From positions 246,240,645-246,304,644 of the forward strand of contig JAUMIR010000005.1 in NCBI GenBank assembly GCA_030847615.1: DNA of 64,000 nucleotides, given 5' to 3'. The notes beneath the pieces are model-generated. The model was not told the DNA's origin and did not search any database. It saw nothing but the letters and a program-made list of their open reading frames with translations. This stretch comes from Gambelia wislizenii (Eukaryota > Chordata > Lepidosauria > Squamata > Crotaphytidae). This document shows, piece after piece, positions 33,271 through 47,360 of the stretch (positions within the stretch are counted from its first letter, which is position 1; the number at the start of each line of letters is the position of its first letter). A program made the position numbers and the translations under genes.

Positions 33271-35398
33271 AAAATTATTCCCTCTTGCTTTAGATTAGAT
33301 TGAAGAATACTTCCCTTTCCAGCTATTTTTTCAGGAACCATCTCACTATATTTGGATGTCACTATAGTCCTCTGCAGAAGTTCTTCCACTCATTAATTGT
33401 ACAAGGGGAGGAGAGAAGAGAGTGGGCTTTTGCCTTCTCATACACCATCAGTGTGCCCCCTCCCAGCTCTGTTTCCTGAACATCAAATATTCGGAGAAGA
33501 TCTGAAGGGAAGCCTGCATACATAGAGGCCCCCATTCAAACTTTTGCTGAATATATGAAGACCTGGGAACAAAGCATGTAACATTGACATTGGTTCAGCT
33601 CTGCTTCTCTTACCACATTGAGTGAAAACATGGAAGATAACTTTGGAAAAGGGCTTAAATCTAGAGGATTGAAACTATTTCCTGCAAAATCCACAGGATG
33701 CCTCTTACACTCTTAGTCACATAAGCCTATATATCTAATCAGATGCACATGTAGTAAAATTTGGAAAGCATCTTGAATCCTCTGTATTGGGTTGTCAAAA
33801 AGTGTGTGTGTGTGTTGTTGTTGCTAATTCTGTGCTTCCTCTGATGCTCTGATTTTTCTTCCAAAAGGTGCCTTCATCAGTAGCAGCAATGAGGGTACAA
33901 ATCTAGAGAAGAATTTAGATGGTTTCATAATCAATGTGCATTGAATAGGCTGCCATCTTAGGTGCCTCTGTAACTGACTGATTGTGTAACCACATGCCAT
34001 ATTATTTGAAGAACTCAGAGGTGAAGATTGAAGAAGAAAAATTAGCAAAAAAAATTTGCACAAAATACTCAGAAGTCCCCCTCCACATTTTTTCAAATGT
34101 TTAGACTGAGCCTCTAAAGTATTAAATATTCAGCTCAGTTCTATTTAGCATAATTTGTCTAATGAACAAATTAGACAAATGGTATATTCAGGTTTAGGCA
34201 ATGGCATCCTGATATTCATTTGTCTAGACTTGGCTTTTCTTTTCTGACAAGCTGTCTCTGTCTTGTTTCTTCCCAGCTTGCAGTGATCTGATTTTGCATT
34301 TTCTTTTTCCCTCTCTTTACATGTTAATTTATAGCAGGGTTATGGAGCTGGATGCTGCTTTACATCCATATTATTTGAAGCTATATTATAATCAATGTCA
34401 AAAAATTAGTCAAAAGATGAGGCATTTACATTAGGAGATGTTTAGTCCTATAAGCCAGATATGAACAAGCACATCTCTGACCTCATTGGTCAATGCAGTA
34501 GCTTTAACAATATCCTGTGACATTAACCTGTAAAAAGATGTGATGTTCTCCATACCTTCTTCCCCACCCCACCCCAAAAAATCCCAACAACAACACATTC
34601 ATTCCTTGAAAAGCAAATTATTTTTAAAAACTAACATTTTACCTTGGTTTCTTCCATAAAATAAAGTAGTTAATTATGCAAATTTATGCTTAATTAAGAA
34701 TACAGAGCATAACTTACTAAACAATATAAAATAGGTCTTGATTTCCATAAATTAGCTTGACATTTAACATTGAAAATAAGCCGATCAGAATCCAGATTGT
34801 GAGTAGTGTTTGAGAAAGAGGGGAAATGTAAGGAATTCTCACAACATGTGATTGTGATTATTACTGTTAACTTTTCGTGTATAATTGTACAAGTGCTTGC
34901 TAAAGAGAATCCTTTCTAAAGTTGGGAACCAGTTTATATAACTATACAACATGTGGTTTTGAATTGTATTCCTAAGTGTTCATTAAAACACTGTGTATGT
35001 AATAAGTCAAAAGGTATCACTTTAAGTGGCTATTTCTCAATCCATTCATGTTTGTGACACTGGGTATGTAAAGTTAGCTAGCACCTGATTTATAGTGTAA
35101 CTTATTTGATATGTTAAAGACAAAAACATTACCATATGTGATTGTGACTTAATTTATGTATGTTTGTGACACATTGTTATTGTATAATAATTAGCACTTG
35201 ATTTATAGTTTAGTACTTGATCACTTGATTTATAGTGCAGCTTGGTACTGAAGTTGTTGCAATTGTGGTTTATATAAGACCATTCAGAAAAGCTTTAATG
35301 TGTCAACATGCATACACTTTAGTAAGAATCTGCCCAGACTTTGAAAATAATTATTGCTACCCATCTGGAGCATGCCCTCACCCCCTACTGTATTTTAT

Positions 35399-35517
35399 TG
35401 CCCTGAGGAAGGCAATGGCAAACCTGCTCTGAACAAATCTTACCAAGAAAACCCTGTGATAGGGTCACCATAAAGTTGGAAACAACTTGAAGGCACATAA
35501 CTACAAGAACAACAATA
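35399..35517 (+). repeat. SINE 3' half with BovB-like tail
   Basis: CCCTGAGGAAGGCAATGGCA, AACCTGCTCTGAACAAATCT, TACCAAGAAAACCCTGTGAT, AGGGTCACCATAAAGTTGGA, AACAACTTGAAGGCACATAA match the second half of the 4664-4900 SINE. The tRNA head is missing. Confidence 0.88.
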
Positions 35518-35727
35518 GGGCTTAGCTTATACATCAGATCAACAGCAATATAAAGTAGAGTTAGGGGTATGCCCAAACAGGATGTGGCAATAATTCTTAA
35601 AAACTTAAAATTTTGACAGGCAAAGAAAACAAAAATCATATTATTTCATTATGTGGCACTAATTTAAATACAAATCATTGCTCAGTAATTAAATAATATG
35701 TGATTTCTCTACTTTCTCCTCCTCCAG

Positions 35728-35780
35728 GGCAAACTGTACAGTTGTAGTGATAGCTCCAAGCAGACAGAGGCTGACTGCAA
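35728..35780 (+). CDS. CACNA1C: CACNA1C exon 26: extracellular IIIS5-pore turret
   Basis: This 53-base exon follows CTCCTCCAG and is followed by GTGAGT. Seventeen codons read GKLYSCSDSSKQTEADC, and two bases (AA) start a lysine codon. It encodes the extracellular turret after IIIS5. The two cysteines are conserved and in Cav1 structures take part in extracellular disulfides. Mammalian Cav1.2 reads GKLYTCSDSSKQTEAEC, so only two conservative changes are seen. CACNA1D is clearly different here (GKFYRCTDEAK), which makes this exon good evidence for the paralogue call. Confidence 0.97.
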
Positions 35781-35886
35781 GTGAGTTCACCATCCCTGTT
35801 TAGCCTTTCATGTCAAGTGGATTTAATACCAAAAAGCTCACTCTCTTCTGTGTATTTCAACACACACACCCTTCTTCTCCTAACAG
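35781..35886 (+). other. CACNA1C: Intron 26
   Basis: A 106-base intron with borders GTGAGT and TCTCCTAACAG and a good pyrimidine tract. It has no other content. Confidence 0.9.
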
Positions 35887-36033
35887 GGGAAGTTTTATCA
35901 CTTACAAGGATGGAGAGGTGTCTCAACCAATGATCCAGGCTCGAAAATGGGAGAATAGTAAATTTGATTTCGACAATGTCCTCACTGCCATGATGGCCCT
36001 CTTCACTGTTTCAACCTTTGAAGGTTGGCCAGA
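35887..36033 (+). CDS. CACNA1C: CACNA1C exon 27: repeat III pore loop and selectivity filter
   Basis: The 147-base exon follows CTAACAG and is followed by GTGAGT. After one base finishing K it reads [48 protein letters not shown] plus two bases of [16 protein letters not shown] is pore helix P1. E45 in TFEGW is the repeat III glutamate of the EEEE ring that binds calcium in the selectivity filter. The extracellular part ([20 protein letters not shown]) differs at several places from human ([20 protein letters not shown], as recalled), while the pore helix differs by one residue. This is the usual pattern of constraint. Confidence 0.97.
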
Positions 36034-37508
<1,475 letters not shown>

Positions 37509-37869
37509 TAAGCTGCTTAAGTTGCCATTAACTATTAGACATCAAGTAAATAAGAGAGTAGGGGCTGAGAAGACATGTTTTATAGAAGAGAAGACTCAGA
37601 TGTGGTCCATTCTCAATAGATTATTCAAGTCAGGCAGAATACTTTATTGAAAAGAACCAAAATTCTTTTGAAAAGAACCAAAATTTCCCCCTTCCATAAC
37701 AGCAGAATAAATTGTGTCATTTTGTTCAAGCAAATCTGCTTTCATCTTTATAGAAAGAAACAATACTGTCTTATAAAACATTCGTTTTGTATTCAGACTG
37801 TGTATATATGTAAACTTACAAATGCTGCTATGCAGGATGAAAAGTTAGATTACCATAAATTTAAATAAT

Positions 37870-38660
37870 TTGCTGAGTCACTGTACCACATGTGGTGGAA
37901 GTGCCCTATGATTAAAAGATTTTGGATAAAAATGCACAAAATAATCCAGAAAATGTTTAAAATACCATATTCAAAATTTTAAACACTCAAAATTTTATTT
38001 ATTAAACATAACCACAAATTTGAAAAGACAAGATGAAAAATCATATGGAAGAATATTATTATATTTAATCACAACTGCAAGGCTGAAAATAGTATCTAAC
38101 TGGAAAGAGAAAGAAATACCACCAGTAGATGACTGGTTATTAACACTTCAAGAAATGAAAGAAAAATGATAAATTAATGCATATAATAAATAAAAGATTT
38201 ACAAACAAAATAGATGCAGAATGGGTACCAGTAACAGAATATTTGAAAAATAAATGGAATATGAAAGGAAGCCCAGTATTTGAAGTTTGAATATAGTCAA
38301 TTGCAGAATCTTTTAAATGTTTATCAAGAACAGTGAATGCAAACTTTCCTTTAAAAAATCCCCCAAACGGAAGAGAAATACAAATAATGAATATCACGTT
38401 AACGAAGCTAATTATGAATAAATAATATGTAAATATGGATGAAGCAGATGGTGAAGGAACCTAAACAAATTGAAACAACTTCATTCTGGGTAATTAAAAC
38501 TGGAGAAGTCTAGATGAGCAGTTATGGTTAATAAAGAAGGGAATATAAAATATCTATGTAAAGCCTTAAGATCATAACTGAAATTTGTATTGTTATAAAT
38601 ATATACCACTTTTATTACCTAGACCCAATATGGATCACAATTGTTATACAATAAAATATA
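37870..38660 (+). mobile_element. L1 LINE 3' fragment
   Basis: The + strand translates to HMWWKCPMIKRFWIKMHKII, QKMFKIPYSKF and, in later frames, a piece with WKEKEIPPVDDWLLTLQEMK. This is the C-terminal part of L1 ORF2 (H.WW.C..I..FW......I......P). An AT-rich 3' region ends with AATAAAATATA and an A-rich tail near 38660. Stops and frameshifts are frequent. Only the last part of the element is present. Confidence 0.75.
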
Positions 38661-38814
38661 TTTTAAAAAAAATAATTAGTGCATTTAAGAGACTTGTGTA
38701 CGATAGAGGCTGCACTGAGCAGGGAGTTGGTATCAGTTGTTCTGTATAAATCTGTTGTCCCCCAATTTGATCCATGGGGAGAGGTGGATAATAATAAACA
38801 ACAATATTGTTGTT

Positions 38815-38862
38815 GTTGCCCATGAGGCCACTTCCAACTCTCTGATTCTATGATTTCCATTT
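38815..38862 (+). repeat. CR1 LINE 3'-end scrap
   Basis: GAGGCCACTTCCAACTCTCT, GATTCTATGATTTCCAT resembles the CR1 end CTTCCAACTCTATGATTCTA, preceded by a GTTGTTGTTG run. It is short and not certain. Confidence 0.55.
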
Positions 38863-39087
38863 ATTTACTATGGATTGGAATTGTGAATGGGAAAGCCAAA
38901 TGGCACTTACCTGCCTGTATGTTGAGTAGTAGCTGAATGTTCTGGTCATAGTTCTCAGGACTGCTCGCTATATGTGTAACTGTTGAGAAAAACAAAGAAT
39001 ATTTAAGGTTCGGGAAGAGGTATCATGGGGTATAGGGAAATTGAACCACTGTGGGGAGCAGATGTTCCCCATAAATGATATGATGTA

Positions 39088-39232
39088 GAGGAGGGGTGTT
39101 ACTCATGCAACCCTGCAGATGTTTTTGGACTGCAACACCCAGCAATCCCAACCAACTTAGTTAATTGTAAGGAATGCTGGGAGTAGCAAACCAAAAAGTC
39201 TAGAGAGCCACTTGATTACCATCCCTAATGGA
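39088..39232. mobile_element. hAT-like MITE, decayed
   Basis: GATGTTTTTGGACTGCAACA, CCCAGCAATCCCAACCAAC and GGAATGCTGGGAGTAGCAAA, CCAAAAAGTCTAGAG face each other as imperfect inverted repeats. The CTGGGAGTTGTAGT-style centre is frequent in squamate non-autonomous hAT elements. Confidence 0.6.
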
Positions 39233-39772
39233 GAGGCTTAAAGTGTGAGGTGGGGAGACCCCTGTTAAAATCTTAACCAAGCCATAAACTAAATAAAAAG
39301 ACTTAAGATACTGTTCTCTTATCTACAGCTCTCCAACCACCCTCTAAAATATTTATTAGTATTAGTAGTATTTATTAGTTTTAATATTCTCTCTGGCTTT
39401 TCTTCGCAAATGAAGATTCAGGAAGGACTCAAGCGTGCTGATGACTAAAGAGGCCAATCCGAGATAAACAAGTCCGGTTGCAGAAAGCACAGCAGACGGT
39501 CTCCTTGGGTGATGTTTCTGGGTTGTGATTCTTTCTGCGTTGTTGTTTCTCTTCAAGACTTGTTCAGTTTATTTATTAGTAATTTTATTTATATACCATT
39601 ATACCAGTATGCTACACAAGGCAGCATACAGTGTAATAAAAATACTTTTTCTGTACAAAATATTAAAAGAAGCAATATTAAAACACAAACAAGCATACAG
39701 CTAAAATACCAAGTTAATGCTGACCTTAAGGAATAAAGTTTCAGGGCTTGATGAAGTGAATGTTTAGTTGTA

Positions 39773-40002
39773 CAGTTGTCCCTTCACATTCGCTGGGGTT
39801 TGGTTCCAGGACCCCCCGTGAATACCCAAATCCGTGAATACTCAAGTCCCATTATATGCAATGGCATAGCAAAATGGTGTCCCTTATATAAGATGGAAAA
39901 ATCAAGGTTTGCTATTAGGATTACTATTTTTTAAAGAATATTTTCAAGCCGTGAATACTCAAATCCGTGAATGTCAAATCCGTGAATGTGGAGGGACAAC
40001 TG
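39773..40002. mobile_element. Pogo/Tigger-like MITE
   Basis: The termini CAGTTGTCCCTTCACATTC and the complement of GAATGTGGAGGGACAACTG are inverted repeats flanked by TA. The interior repeats CAAATCCGTGAAT and shares GGCATAGCAAAATGGTG, CCCTTATATAAGATGG, AAAATCAAGGTTTGC with 6335-6558. It is one of the best-kept copies. Confidence 0.88.
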
Positions 40003-40189
40003 TACTCTAAAATTAAACAATGTGGGGGCCAATTACACTTCCCTATAGAGGAAATTAGACAGTTGACATGCCACCAGTGAGAAGGCCATGTTTTTATCAC
40101 CACAGTACTGGATGGCTTGCAAGCAGGGTCTCCCTGGCTAATGTTAAAGCACAGGTTCATTGAACTAATTTCATCTAGCTGCCCACAGG

Positions 40190-41195
40190 TGCATTAAAGA
40201 TCACTGTCACATGTTCCCATTTAGCTGCTGCACCTTAACAATAAGGCAGTATCAGCTATGACTTCCAGTCTTCAAGGGTAGAATGCACTATAGTAATCCA
40301 ATTGTGAGGTTATTAGAACATGGATAATAGGAGGTACGATATCCTAGTTCAGGTACAGTCACATCTAACAGAAATGCTAGAGTTCAGCCTAAGCCCTCTT
40401 GGCCACTGAGGCTACCTGTGCTTTCAGTGACACCCCTGAATTGATGAGGATCCACAAATTATATAGCTGACCTTTCAGGGTTAGTATCACCGCAGGCTGC
40501 CGAGAACCACCTACTGACAGTTGGTAACAATTCCTTCTTGTTAAGATTCACCTTCAGTTTGTTAGCCTTTATGTAGCCCAGTGCTTCTCAGACTATCTGA
40601 TGTGGCAGACTGGCAAATTTTTTTTAAAATCTATAAAAGCCTTAGCATACAAATGATCAGTACCAATTTGTGCCAAATTATTGCCATATTCACTTTCTTT
40701 CCTGAAAACTCATTGCCGGCTAGCAGCTGGTAGCTTACAGCTTGGCACTAGTCCAAAGACCACTCTGAATAGCACTCATCTAGTCTATCATTGGCTTGTC
40801 CAACAGTTGCAAAGCTTCTTATTCAAACATAATGGAGAAATGGCGCCTAATGTCATCAGCATATTGATGACACTAGGCCCTAAATCACCATATTACTATC
40901 CCTATTCAGCAACGTGGGAGAGAGACATGAACCCTGTTCCTCTCTTGTATGAACACTGCAGGTAAGAGTGGAGTCAGGCCAATACAATGTTTCCAACTCC
41001 CAGTCCACAGAGTTGTTCCAGTAGGAGACAGTGGTCAATGATGCTGAATGCTGCTGAGAGATTCAGGAGACTCAATAGGGTAGCACTCTGCCATTTCTAT
41101 TCTGGTTTTCAATCAAAGTTTTCAATTAAGGTTACCAAGGTTGTTTGGATATTCTACTCAGGGCTGAAGCTATATTGAAATGAGCTTAGATAATA
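40190..41195. repeat. Old LINE 3'-region repeat
   Basis: Stretches such as GCACTATAGTAATCCAATTG, AACATGGATAATAG, TCATCAGCATATTGATGACA, ACACTGCAGG, CAATGATGCTGAATGCTGCT, GAGAGATTCAGGAG match the order of a long interspersed sequence that is common in squamate genomes and is usually found downstream of L2/CR1-like LINE ORFs. All frames are broken. The identification is from memory and the clade is uncertain. Confidence 0.5.
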
Positions 41196-41551
41196 TGATA
41201 ATAATAATGCTGCCCTGATATATAGGGCTCTTTTATGGATTAAGAATATTGTAAGTTTTGTATATTTGAAATAAGCTATATGAATTCTGGAAGTCCCATC
41301 CAGATTGTATAGTATCTTTTAATTATGATAGATAGAAAACCATGTTCTCAGTAAGTATCACTTGTAGTTCAGACATATTTTGAATGCAATGAAGCTTTTT
41401 TTAAAGAGTGATTTTATTTTAGAATAAAAAATAAAAAAATCACAAACAAATAAGGTTGTGGGAAGAAAGAGAAAATTAGTAGAAAAGTGAACATATTATA
41501 ATGCAAACAATCTGCTTTTCAAAATGCAATATAGCATGGCTTGTATTTCAG

Positions 41552-41662
41552 CACTATGGTCAGAGCTGCCTCTTCAAAGAAGCAATGAACATTCTCAACA
41601 TGCTCTTCACTGGCCTCTTCACTGTTGAGATGGTTCTGAAGTTAATTGCCTTCAAACCCAAG
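41552..41662 (+). CDS. CACNA1C: CACNA1C exon 30: IVS2
   Basis: The exon follows TTGTATTTCAG and is followed by GTAGGT. Thirty-seven codons in phase 0 read [37 protein letters not shown]. It encodes the short extracellular IVS1-S2 loop and the second helix of repeat IV. Human reads [20 protein letters not shown], as recalled, so a charged E replaces I at position 10; the paralogue CACNA1D has D there, so an acid is tolerated. In mammals the next exons, 31 and 32, are a mutually exclusive pair for IVS3; neither is found in this window. An open frame runs 74 codons past the donor but is intronic. Confidence 0.97.
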
Positions 41663-42821
41663 GTAGGTATTGTTGAGCAAGATTTATCTCTGGGCACCAA
41701 TAGAACAAACGGAGGACAGGAGGATATGAAAATAGCTAATAAACCCAGCTCTAGCCCACATTCTATTCCATCATCTACTCAGGAAGTGGCCTTGAGCAGT
41801 AGTTATCTGGACTGGAGTCTCAATCTGTGCTTGGAGGAGCTTACCACTCTTGAGCTGACCATAGAGATAGAGGAAACATGCCTTTAGAAATGCAAGATCA
41901 CAATAATTTTTCATGCTATTGATTTGAGATGCAAAGTAGTTCATTATTTTCATGCCAACACCCTACAAAGCTGTCCTTGAGGTGGTGATCCACCATAAGG
42001 TGACATTTCCCATCATTAGTCACATGGTTTAATGTAGTATGGTAAATGGAATGTGCCAATGGTCCAGAGGGAATTTTAACCATTTTTTAACAAAGTCAGG
42101 GGGAGAATCTTAGAGATCTCTGTGAGATATGTGGGCTACATTTTCCTTTCTCCTGGTTTAAAAATGATATTGTGAGAGTGTCCCCAACATGTAAATTCCA
42201 ACATCTTAAACCCAGGATTTTCCTGGTTCTTTATTTTTTTACAGGCTCTTGTATGTTGAAGGAAAATGCCACCTCATGGTGATTTCTCAAACTCTGAAAT
42301 AGTTCTATGAGTCAGAAACTAATTTCACGGGTATTTATAGCATTAGCAGAATATTGTTCATTGGGCCCATAACTAAAGGCTGTCCAGAATCCTATAACCA
42401 TAGTTAGTGGAAAGGTTTATATGAGTTGCCATTTCAGCCCAGAATTTCACAAACTTTCTTCTATTTCTCACAACTGCCAAGAGTAGCCTTTATTGTTTGT
42501 GCTGCTCTGAAAGATATGTCAGTATATCTGTGGTATTCTTAACTATGGAGCTTAGGGAAATTGCCCTATATAAGCACAATTATTAGATAATAAAAGCTTC
42601 TGTTTCCTTGTGGACATTACTTTTATTGAATTGTAAACTGAGGCCTCCCAAACTCATCTGATGTTCTAGCATGCATGGGTATATTTGCTTCCATAAACAC
42701 AGTATACCATGTAAAGTGATGCATACTGGGGCAAAAAAAAAAAAGAGCTCAGATCATGATGGGGGCTCAGATAGTGGTGAATGATTAGAAAATAAATATT
42801 GGGGTTCTAGTGAACCACTCA

Positions 42822-43032
42822 GGCTGCATCTGCACTGCAGAAATAATCCAGTTTGACATCGCTTTAACTAACATGGCTCAGTGCTATGGAATTCTGGTGT
42901 CTATAGTTTTGTAAGATATTTCTCTGCCAACAAGCTCTGGTGCCACAACAAACTACAAAGCCCAGGATTCCATAACATTGAGCCATGGCAGTTAAAGTGG
43001 TGTCAAACTGGATTATTTCTGCAGTGCAGCCT
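42822..43032. mobile_element. Foldback (MITE-like) element, well preserved
   Basis: The left arm is GGCTGCATCTGCACTGCAGA, AATAATCCAGTTTGACATCG, CTTTAAC, and on the right are complements ending GTTAAAGTGGTGTCAAACTG, GATTATTTCTGCAGTGCAGCC. The arms are about 85 bases. This is the fullest of the three copies of the family (others at 1350-1602 and 20408-20582). Confidence 0.85.
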
Positions 43033-43554
43033 CAGTGAAAATACTTAGTCATCCTTATTGTCAGTTTAAAAAAAGTGAATACCAAGGTAGTTGTCAACAG
43101 ATTTGATTTTATAGATAGGTTTTATCCTTCTCAGGTAGCATAAGGCTATCAAAAATTCTGATGGCTGCTACTTCCAGGATCAGGATACGTCATCTCTCAA
43201 TACCAGTTGGTGGGAATTAATACCACTTATCTTTGTGTCCTGTTCTGTGTTACTACTGTTTCATATGATCCAACAGAGATTTTTGTACCTTCTTGCAGGT
43301 TTCTAAAAATTACTTCCCTTTCTGCCACAAAATGAGGATGCTGTTTCTTAACAGACAGGTTAAATGTAACCACATACTAAATGTAACATGTTGCTTGGGC
43401 TCAAGTGGTGAAAAGGTAGTGATCTATCACAAGCTGATTATTTAGGACCTAACTCCCATCACATTAAATCCAGTGTAGCACTACAGTAAAGTTTTTTTAA
43501 ATTGCCACAATGGGAGGAGTCTGGATCAGTACTACAGTATGCAAGGATAGATGT

Positions 43555-43742
43555 CAAAGAGCTGTTCAGAAGTGGAATGCACTGCCTCATAGTGTGGTGG
43601 AGTCTCCTTCTTTGGAGGTTTTTAAACAGAGGCTGGATGGCCATCTGTCAGGAATTATTTGATTGTGTATTCCTGCATGGCAGGGGGTTGGATTGGATGG
43701 CCCTTGAGGTCTCTTCCAACTCTATGATTCTATGATTCTACT
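43555..43742 (+). repeat. CR1 LINE 3' end
   Basis: AGAGCTGTTCAGAAGTGGAA, TGCACTGCCTCATAGTGTGG, TGGAGTCTCCTTC run through GGTTGGATTGGATGGCCCTT to the octamer ending ATGATTCTATGATTCTA. The end of the element is intact. Confidence 0.93.
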
Positions 43743-45369
43743 GTTCCTACAACAATCCATTGTTATGCTGCTTCAATTTGCTCAAAAGAGAAACTACCAT
43801 TGACACCAATGGAAATTGTTTCCTGGGACAAATCATTCCAGGAGTTGGATGGAGATGGGAGACATGGGCAGTTTGTTGGGGTTGCCAAAGTGGAAAATTA
43901 CCACACCACTGAAAAAGAACGTGGAAAAGAAAGTGGAAAATTAAACACCTCTCCTTTCCCATGTGCTTATCCAGAATATGGTCTCCCAGACACACACGAT
44001 GGAAATTGTTGATAAACACACAGTGGAGGAATCTTCAGCTCTGAGGGATACACTTGGCTAGAGAACCGTGATCCACCAAATGAAAGCTATATACTAAACA
44101 TGTACACTTTGAATTAAACTAAGATTTCTGTGTTCAGAATTTGTTATGAGTACCAGAAGTTAACTAAGCTAATCGTCCTTTTGCACAAATGTCCTCTGGT
44201 GGTCAAGCCACCAACCACTACTGGTCTTACCATTCCTTATTTCAGCAATATAATTTGGGGGCAAAAGCAGTTGTTTTGTTATTGTCATTTTAAACACTTG
44301 GAAGGCAGAAATCCTTGCCAGTTTACCAACAGATCCCAGTGTACCTTCTGCCTAACATGGATCTAAAAGTACACTAATATGCAATGTAGTTTGGCTCCTT
44401 TTAACCAAAATCATCTCTGTGTAGGAAGAGTCATGTAGCTCTGCATATCTGGGAACATGAGTACACATACTACACCATGATACCCAGTTGTCAAAGTTAA
44501 TACACAGCTTGAAAAGACTGTATGCATTATCCTATCTTGATTTGTTGTAGCCTTTGGTGTATCACCATAAGGGACTTGCAGCATCTATCTTTATAAGGAC
44601 ATCTATCATATTCTATTTAAGTTCAGCTCTAGATGAAGCACACTGGTTGGATAGCTACAAAACTCCTGGAACCTGTCAGAGCAGCCTTTAACAAGGAAAA
44701 CTTTTTTTTCTCCTCCTTTGTTACATCTGGATGTTCATTGCATGTGGATTATAATTAATCCACTGAACAACCCAGTGGCTTTCTTCAAGACAGCTTGGGG
44801 AAAGCTTTACAGCTAAACATTATTTAGAGTAACAATTTGGAGGGAAATACCAGTTACTGTTGTTAACCTAGAACCTTTATTCCCTGCATAACAGTAAAGA
44901 TCAAATCATGAGCAGGTAAAATAGATATCCCTTCCAATCACACATTTCATTTAATAAACATAAAGTGCTTTATTCATATTTGAATACTGGACTACAGTTA
45001 CATCATGTCATGTAAAACTCAAGTTCAGTTCTGTGACATAGTCTCTCAGAAACTTGCTCAGAGCTTGCTCAGAAACTCTTGCTCCATTTAACCTGCTATA
45101 GTAACAAAGAGGAAAAGAATAAGAGGGAAGGGTTGCCATAAGCAACTGTGAAATTTTGAATTGTGGAATATGCTTTGCTGACACGTGACTCACAAACATT
45201 TGAGTATTTGGGTTGGCTTGGATTTATACATTGAATAACAATGTATTAACTGAAACAGTATTTTTACTGGATAGTTCCTAAAATATGGGAACATGTTATT
45301 TTGAAATGTCTGCCATTTTTAGTGGTGTCTGTTTTGCTCCTGGAGGCCAGCTTAAAAGTGTTTATAGTA

Positions 45370-45597
45370 CAGCTCCCATATCCACAGAGGAGACATTCCC
45401 AGACTTACTGTAGAAACATGAAACCACAGATAATAGTGAACCCGATTGAAATGAATTACTGTACTGTACTTCCGACCCAACTTCTGGTGGAGCATACCAT
45501 AGAATTGCACTGGAGGACCTAGAAATTGCCTAGAGAGGACTTTTTTTAAGGTGAGTAAGTGACACCGCAGATATGGATCCCACCAATACAGGGGTTG
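45370..45597. mobile_element. Pogo/Tigger-like MITE, decayed
   Basis: CAGCTCCCATATCCACAGAG at the left and CACCAATACAGGGGTTG at the right are flanked by TA. The interior shares CATACCATAGAATTGCACTG, GAGGACCTAGAAATTGCCTA, GAGAGGAC with 2036-2216 and 16822-17077. Confidence 0.7.
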
Positions 45598-45819
45598 TAC
45601 TATATACCTTTGTGTTCATTATCATTGCTCTATAATACGCTTAGTTAAGGCACTGAAAATAGCACCAGAGGTTTGAGGGAAGTGAGAAGGACTCTGAAAT
45701 ATCCATGAAAGCAAGTAATTAAAAGTAAGAGACAATGAGGGGAAAAATTGGCTGGCATCCTGTTCAGCAGTAATGAGATCATAGGATGGACTTACACTCT
45801 CGTAACTGTTGAGGATTCA

Positions 45820-46100
45820 TGTTTATAATAATAATAATAATAATAAAATTTATTTATACCCCGCCCCTCTGTTAAAACAATCGGGGCGGCTTACAAAATT
45901 TAAAATACAATACAAATAAAATCCCTAAACACCCCCACTCCCACCCTCCCCCATAAAAAAACATTAAACAAATATAAATTAAAAACAACTAATCTAAAAT
46001 CACATTTAAAACTATAAATACAATAAAATATAATAAATGGCCAGCAGCCTAGAAGAGGCCAGGATCCCCTGAGGCCGGGATCTAATTAGGAAAGGCCGGC
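45820..46100 (-). repeat. LINE 3'-end repeat with (ATA)n, reverse orientation
   Basis: (ATA)n then AAATTTATTTATACCCCGCC, CCTCTGTTAAAACAATCGGG, GCGGCTTACAAAATTTAAAA, and A-rich sequence through GCCGGGATCTAATTAGGAAA, GGCCGGCCTG. On the minus strand it ends in the GTAAGCCGCCCCGA..AGAGGGGCGGGGTATAAATAAA style. It keeps CpGs, so it is younger than 10395-10602. Confidence 0.7.
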
Positions 46101-47198
46101 CTGCTGTTTACAATCATTCATGACCTAATTGTGACTCCAAAATACTACTTTTACTGGCTGGCAGCACCCCAGCCAAAGCATTTCTGCAGTGCCTGAGATC
46201 TGGGTGCTGGGAAATGATATCTGCAGCACTCTCCTGGTCTCAGGGTGCCTTGAGAAAGCAGTTGTGGCAGGCCCCCAAGGGGATCTCAGCCGCTGTCTAT
46301 AAGTAAAGGAGACAAAATTGTACACTATCCCTACAGCAAGAGAAATGTAACATTCACCATTAAGGAAACAAATGCTGGTTTTACAGAAAAATGGGAGAAG
46401 GAGGAGAAGCATTGAAAGCTGCTGTTTACCCCAGAGGGAAAACATATAGGTCGAAGTAGCAGCTTCCCTACAGGGACAAATAGCAACTTTGAGATGCAAT
46501 TAAAATAACTGTTTAGAAAGACAGAAATGTAATTATGCAAGCCTCATCTCATCTAATTTGACCTTTATATATTACACTATAAACCAGCTGTTGCCTATTT
46601 GTCTTTGCAAGCACATTTTACTGCTCAAGGTGAAGTTATCAGCAGCTGATTGCTGACAATGCAATTTCTGATAGGGAAGAAGATGACAATTTTGGGAAAC
46701 TGTCATAGGGTCTAGGCAGATAGAGGCAGAGAGAGTTGGATGACAGACTCGCTGGAAGAGCACCTAGACAATAAAAACATGCAACATAGAAAACCGGGTA
46801 CAAAGGGAGGCATTGCTAGGTGAGACAGAGGGGTGAAAAGGTAATGTAATATAAGAGGACATAGCTTTTGTACTGTTAATAGTTGTATGGAAGAGAGAAC
46901 ACCAGCAGTTGTGGCTTACCTACAATATATCAAGTTGCATTCACCAAATTTTTTCTTTTATTCTACTTTTGTCACTCCAGTGAAAAGGTAGCAGGCAGAA
47001 ACATGGGAAGACACAAGAAGCAAGAAGTTGGGGAAAGTATAAGCTTAGAAGTCTCAGAGAAAATGTACACAGAACAAGAAAGAGTGCAGTTAGCAAAATC
47101 AAAGGGGTGGCAGGGCAGCGCTGAATTGAAAATTAATCTGAACTGGCCAAATATGTAACTGCAGGGGTCTGGCTTTAGTGTCATTTATACTATATTAT

Positions 47199-47280
47199 AT
47201 ATAGCCCTTAAAAAACCTATAATAGGGTTACCAAAGTCAGAGTTGATTTGAAGGCACATAACAGCAACAATAACAATCTG
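47199..47280 (+). repeat. SINE/BovB 3' tail fragment
   Basis: ACCTATAATAGGGTTACCAA, AGTCAGAGTTGATTTGAAGG, CACATAACAGCAACAATAAC matches the tail of the SINE at 4664-4900 and of BovB. The head and middle are absent. Confidence 0.7.
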
Positions 47281-47360
47281 TATGTGTCAAGCTGAATTCA
47301 GAATCATTTCCCCTAGACACTTTTGTGGGTCTCAGAGCCCTCAGAGAAAAATGTCCACTA

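Noticed and set aside
41663..41887. 74-codon continuation of the exon 30 frame past the donor
   Set aside because: The donor GTAGGT is canonical and the extension resembles no protein. Intron retention is possible but unsupported.
46883..47158. 91-codon + strand open frame as a small gene
   Set aside because: It has no similarity that I recognise and no splice or promoter context; it is intronic and probably chance.
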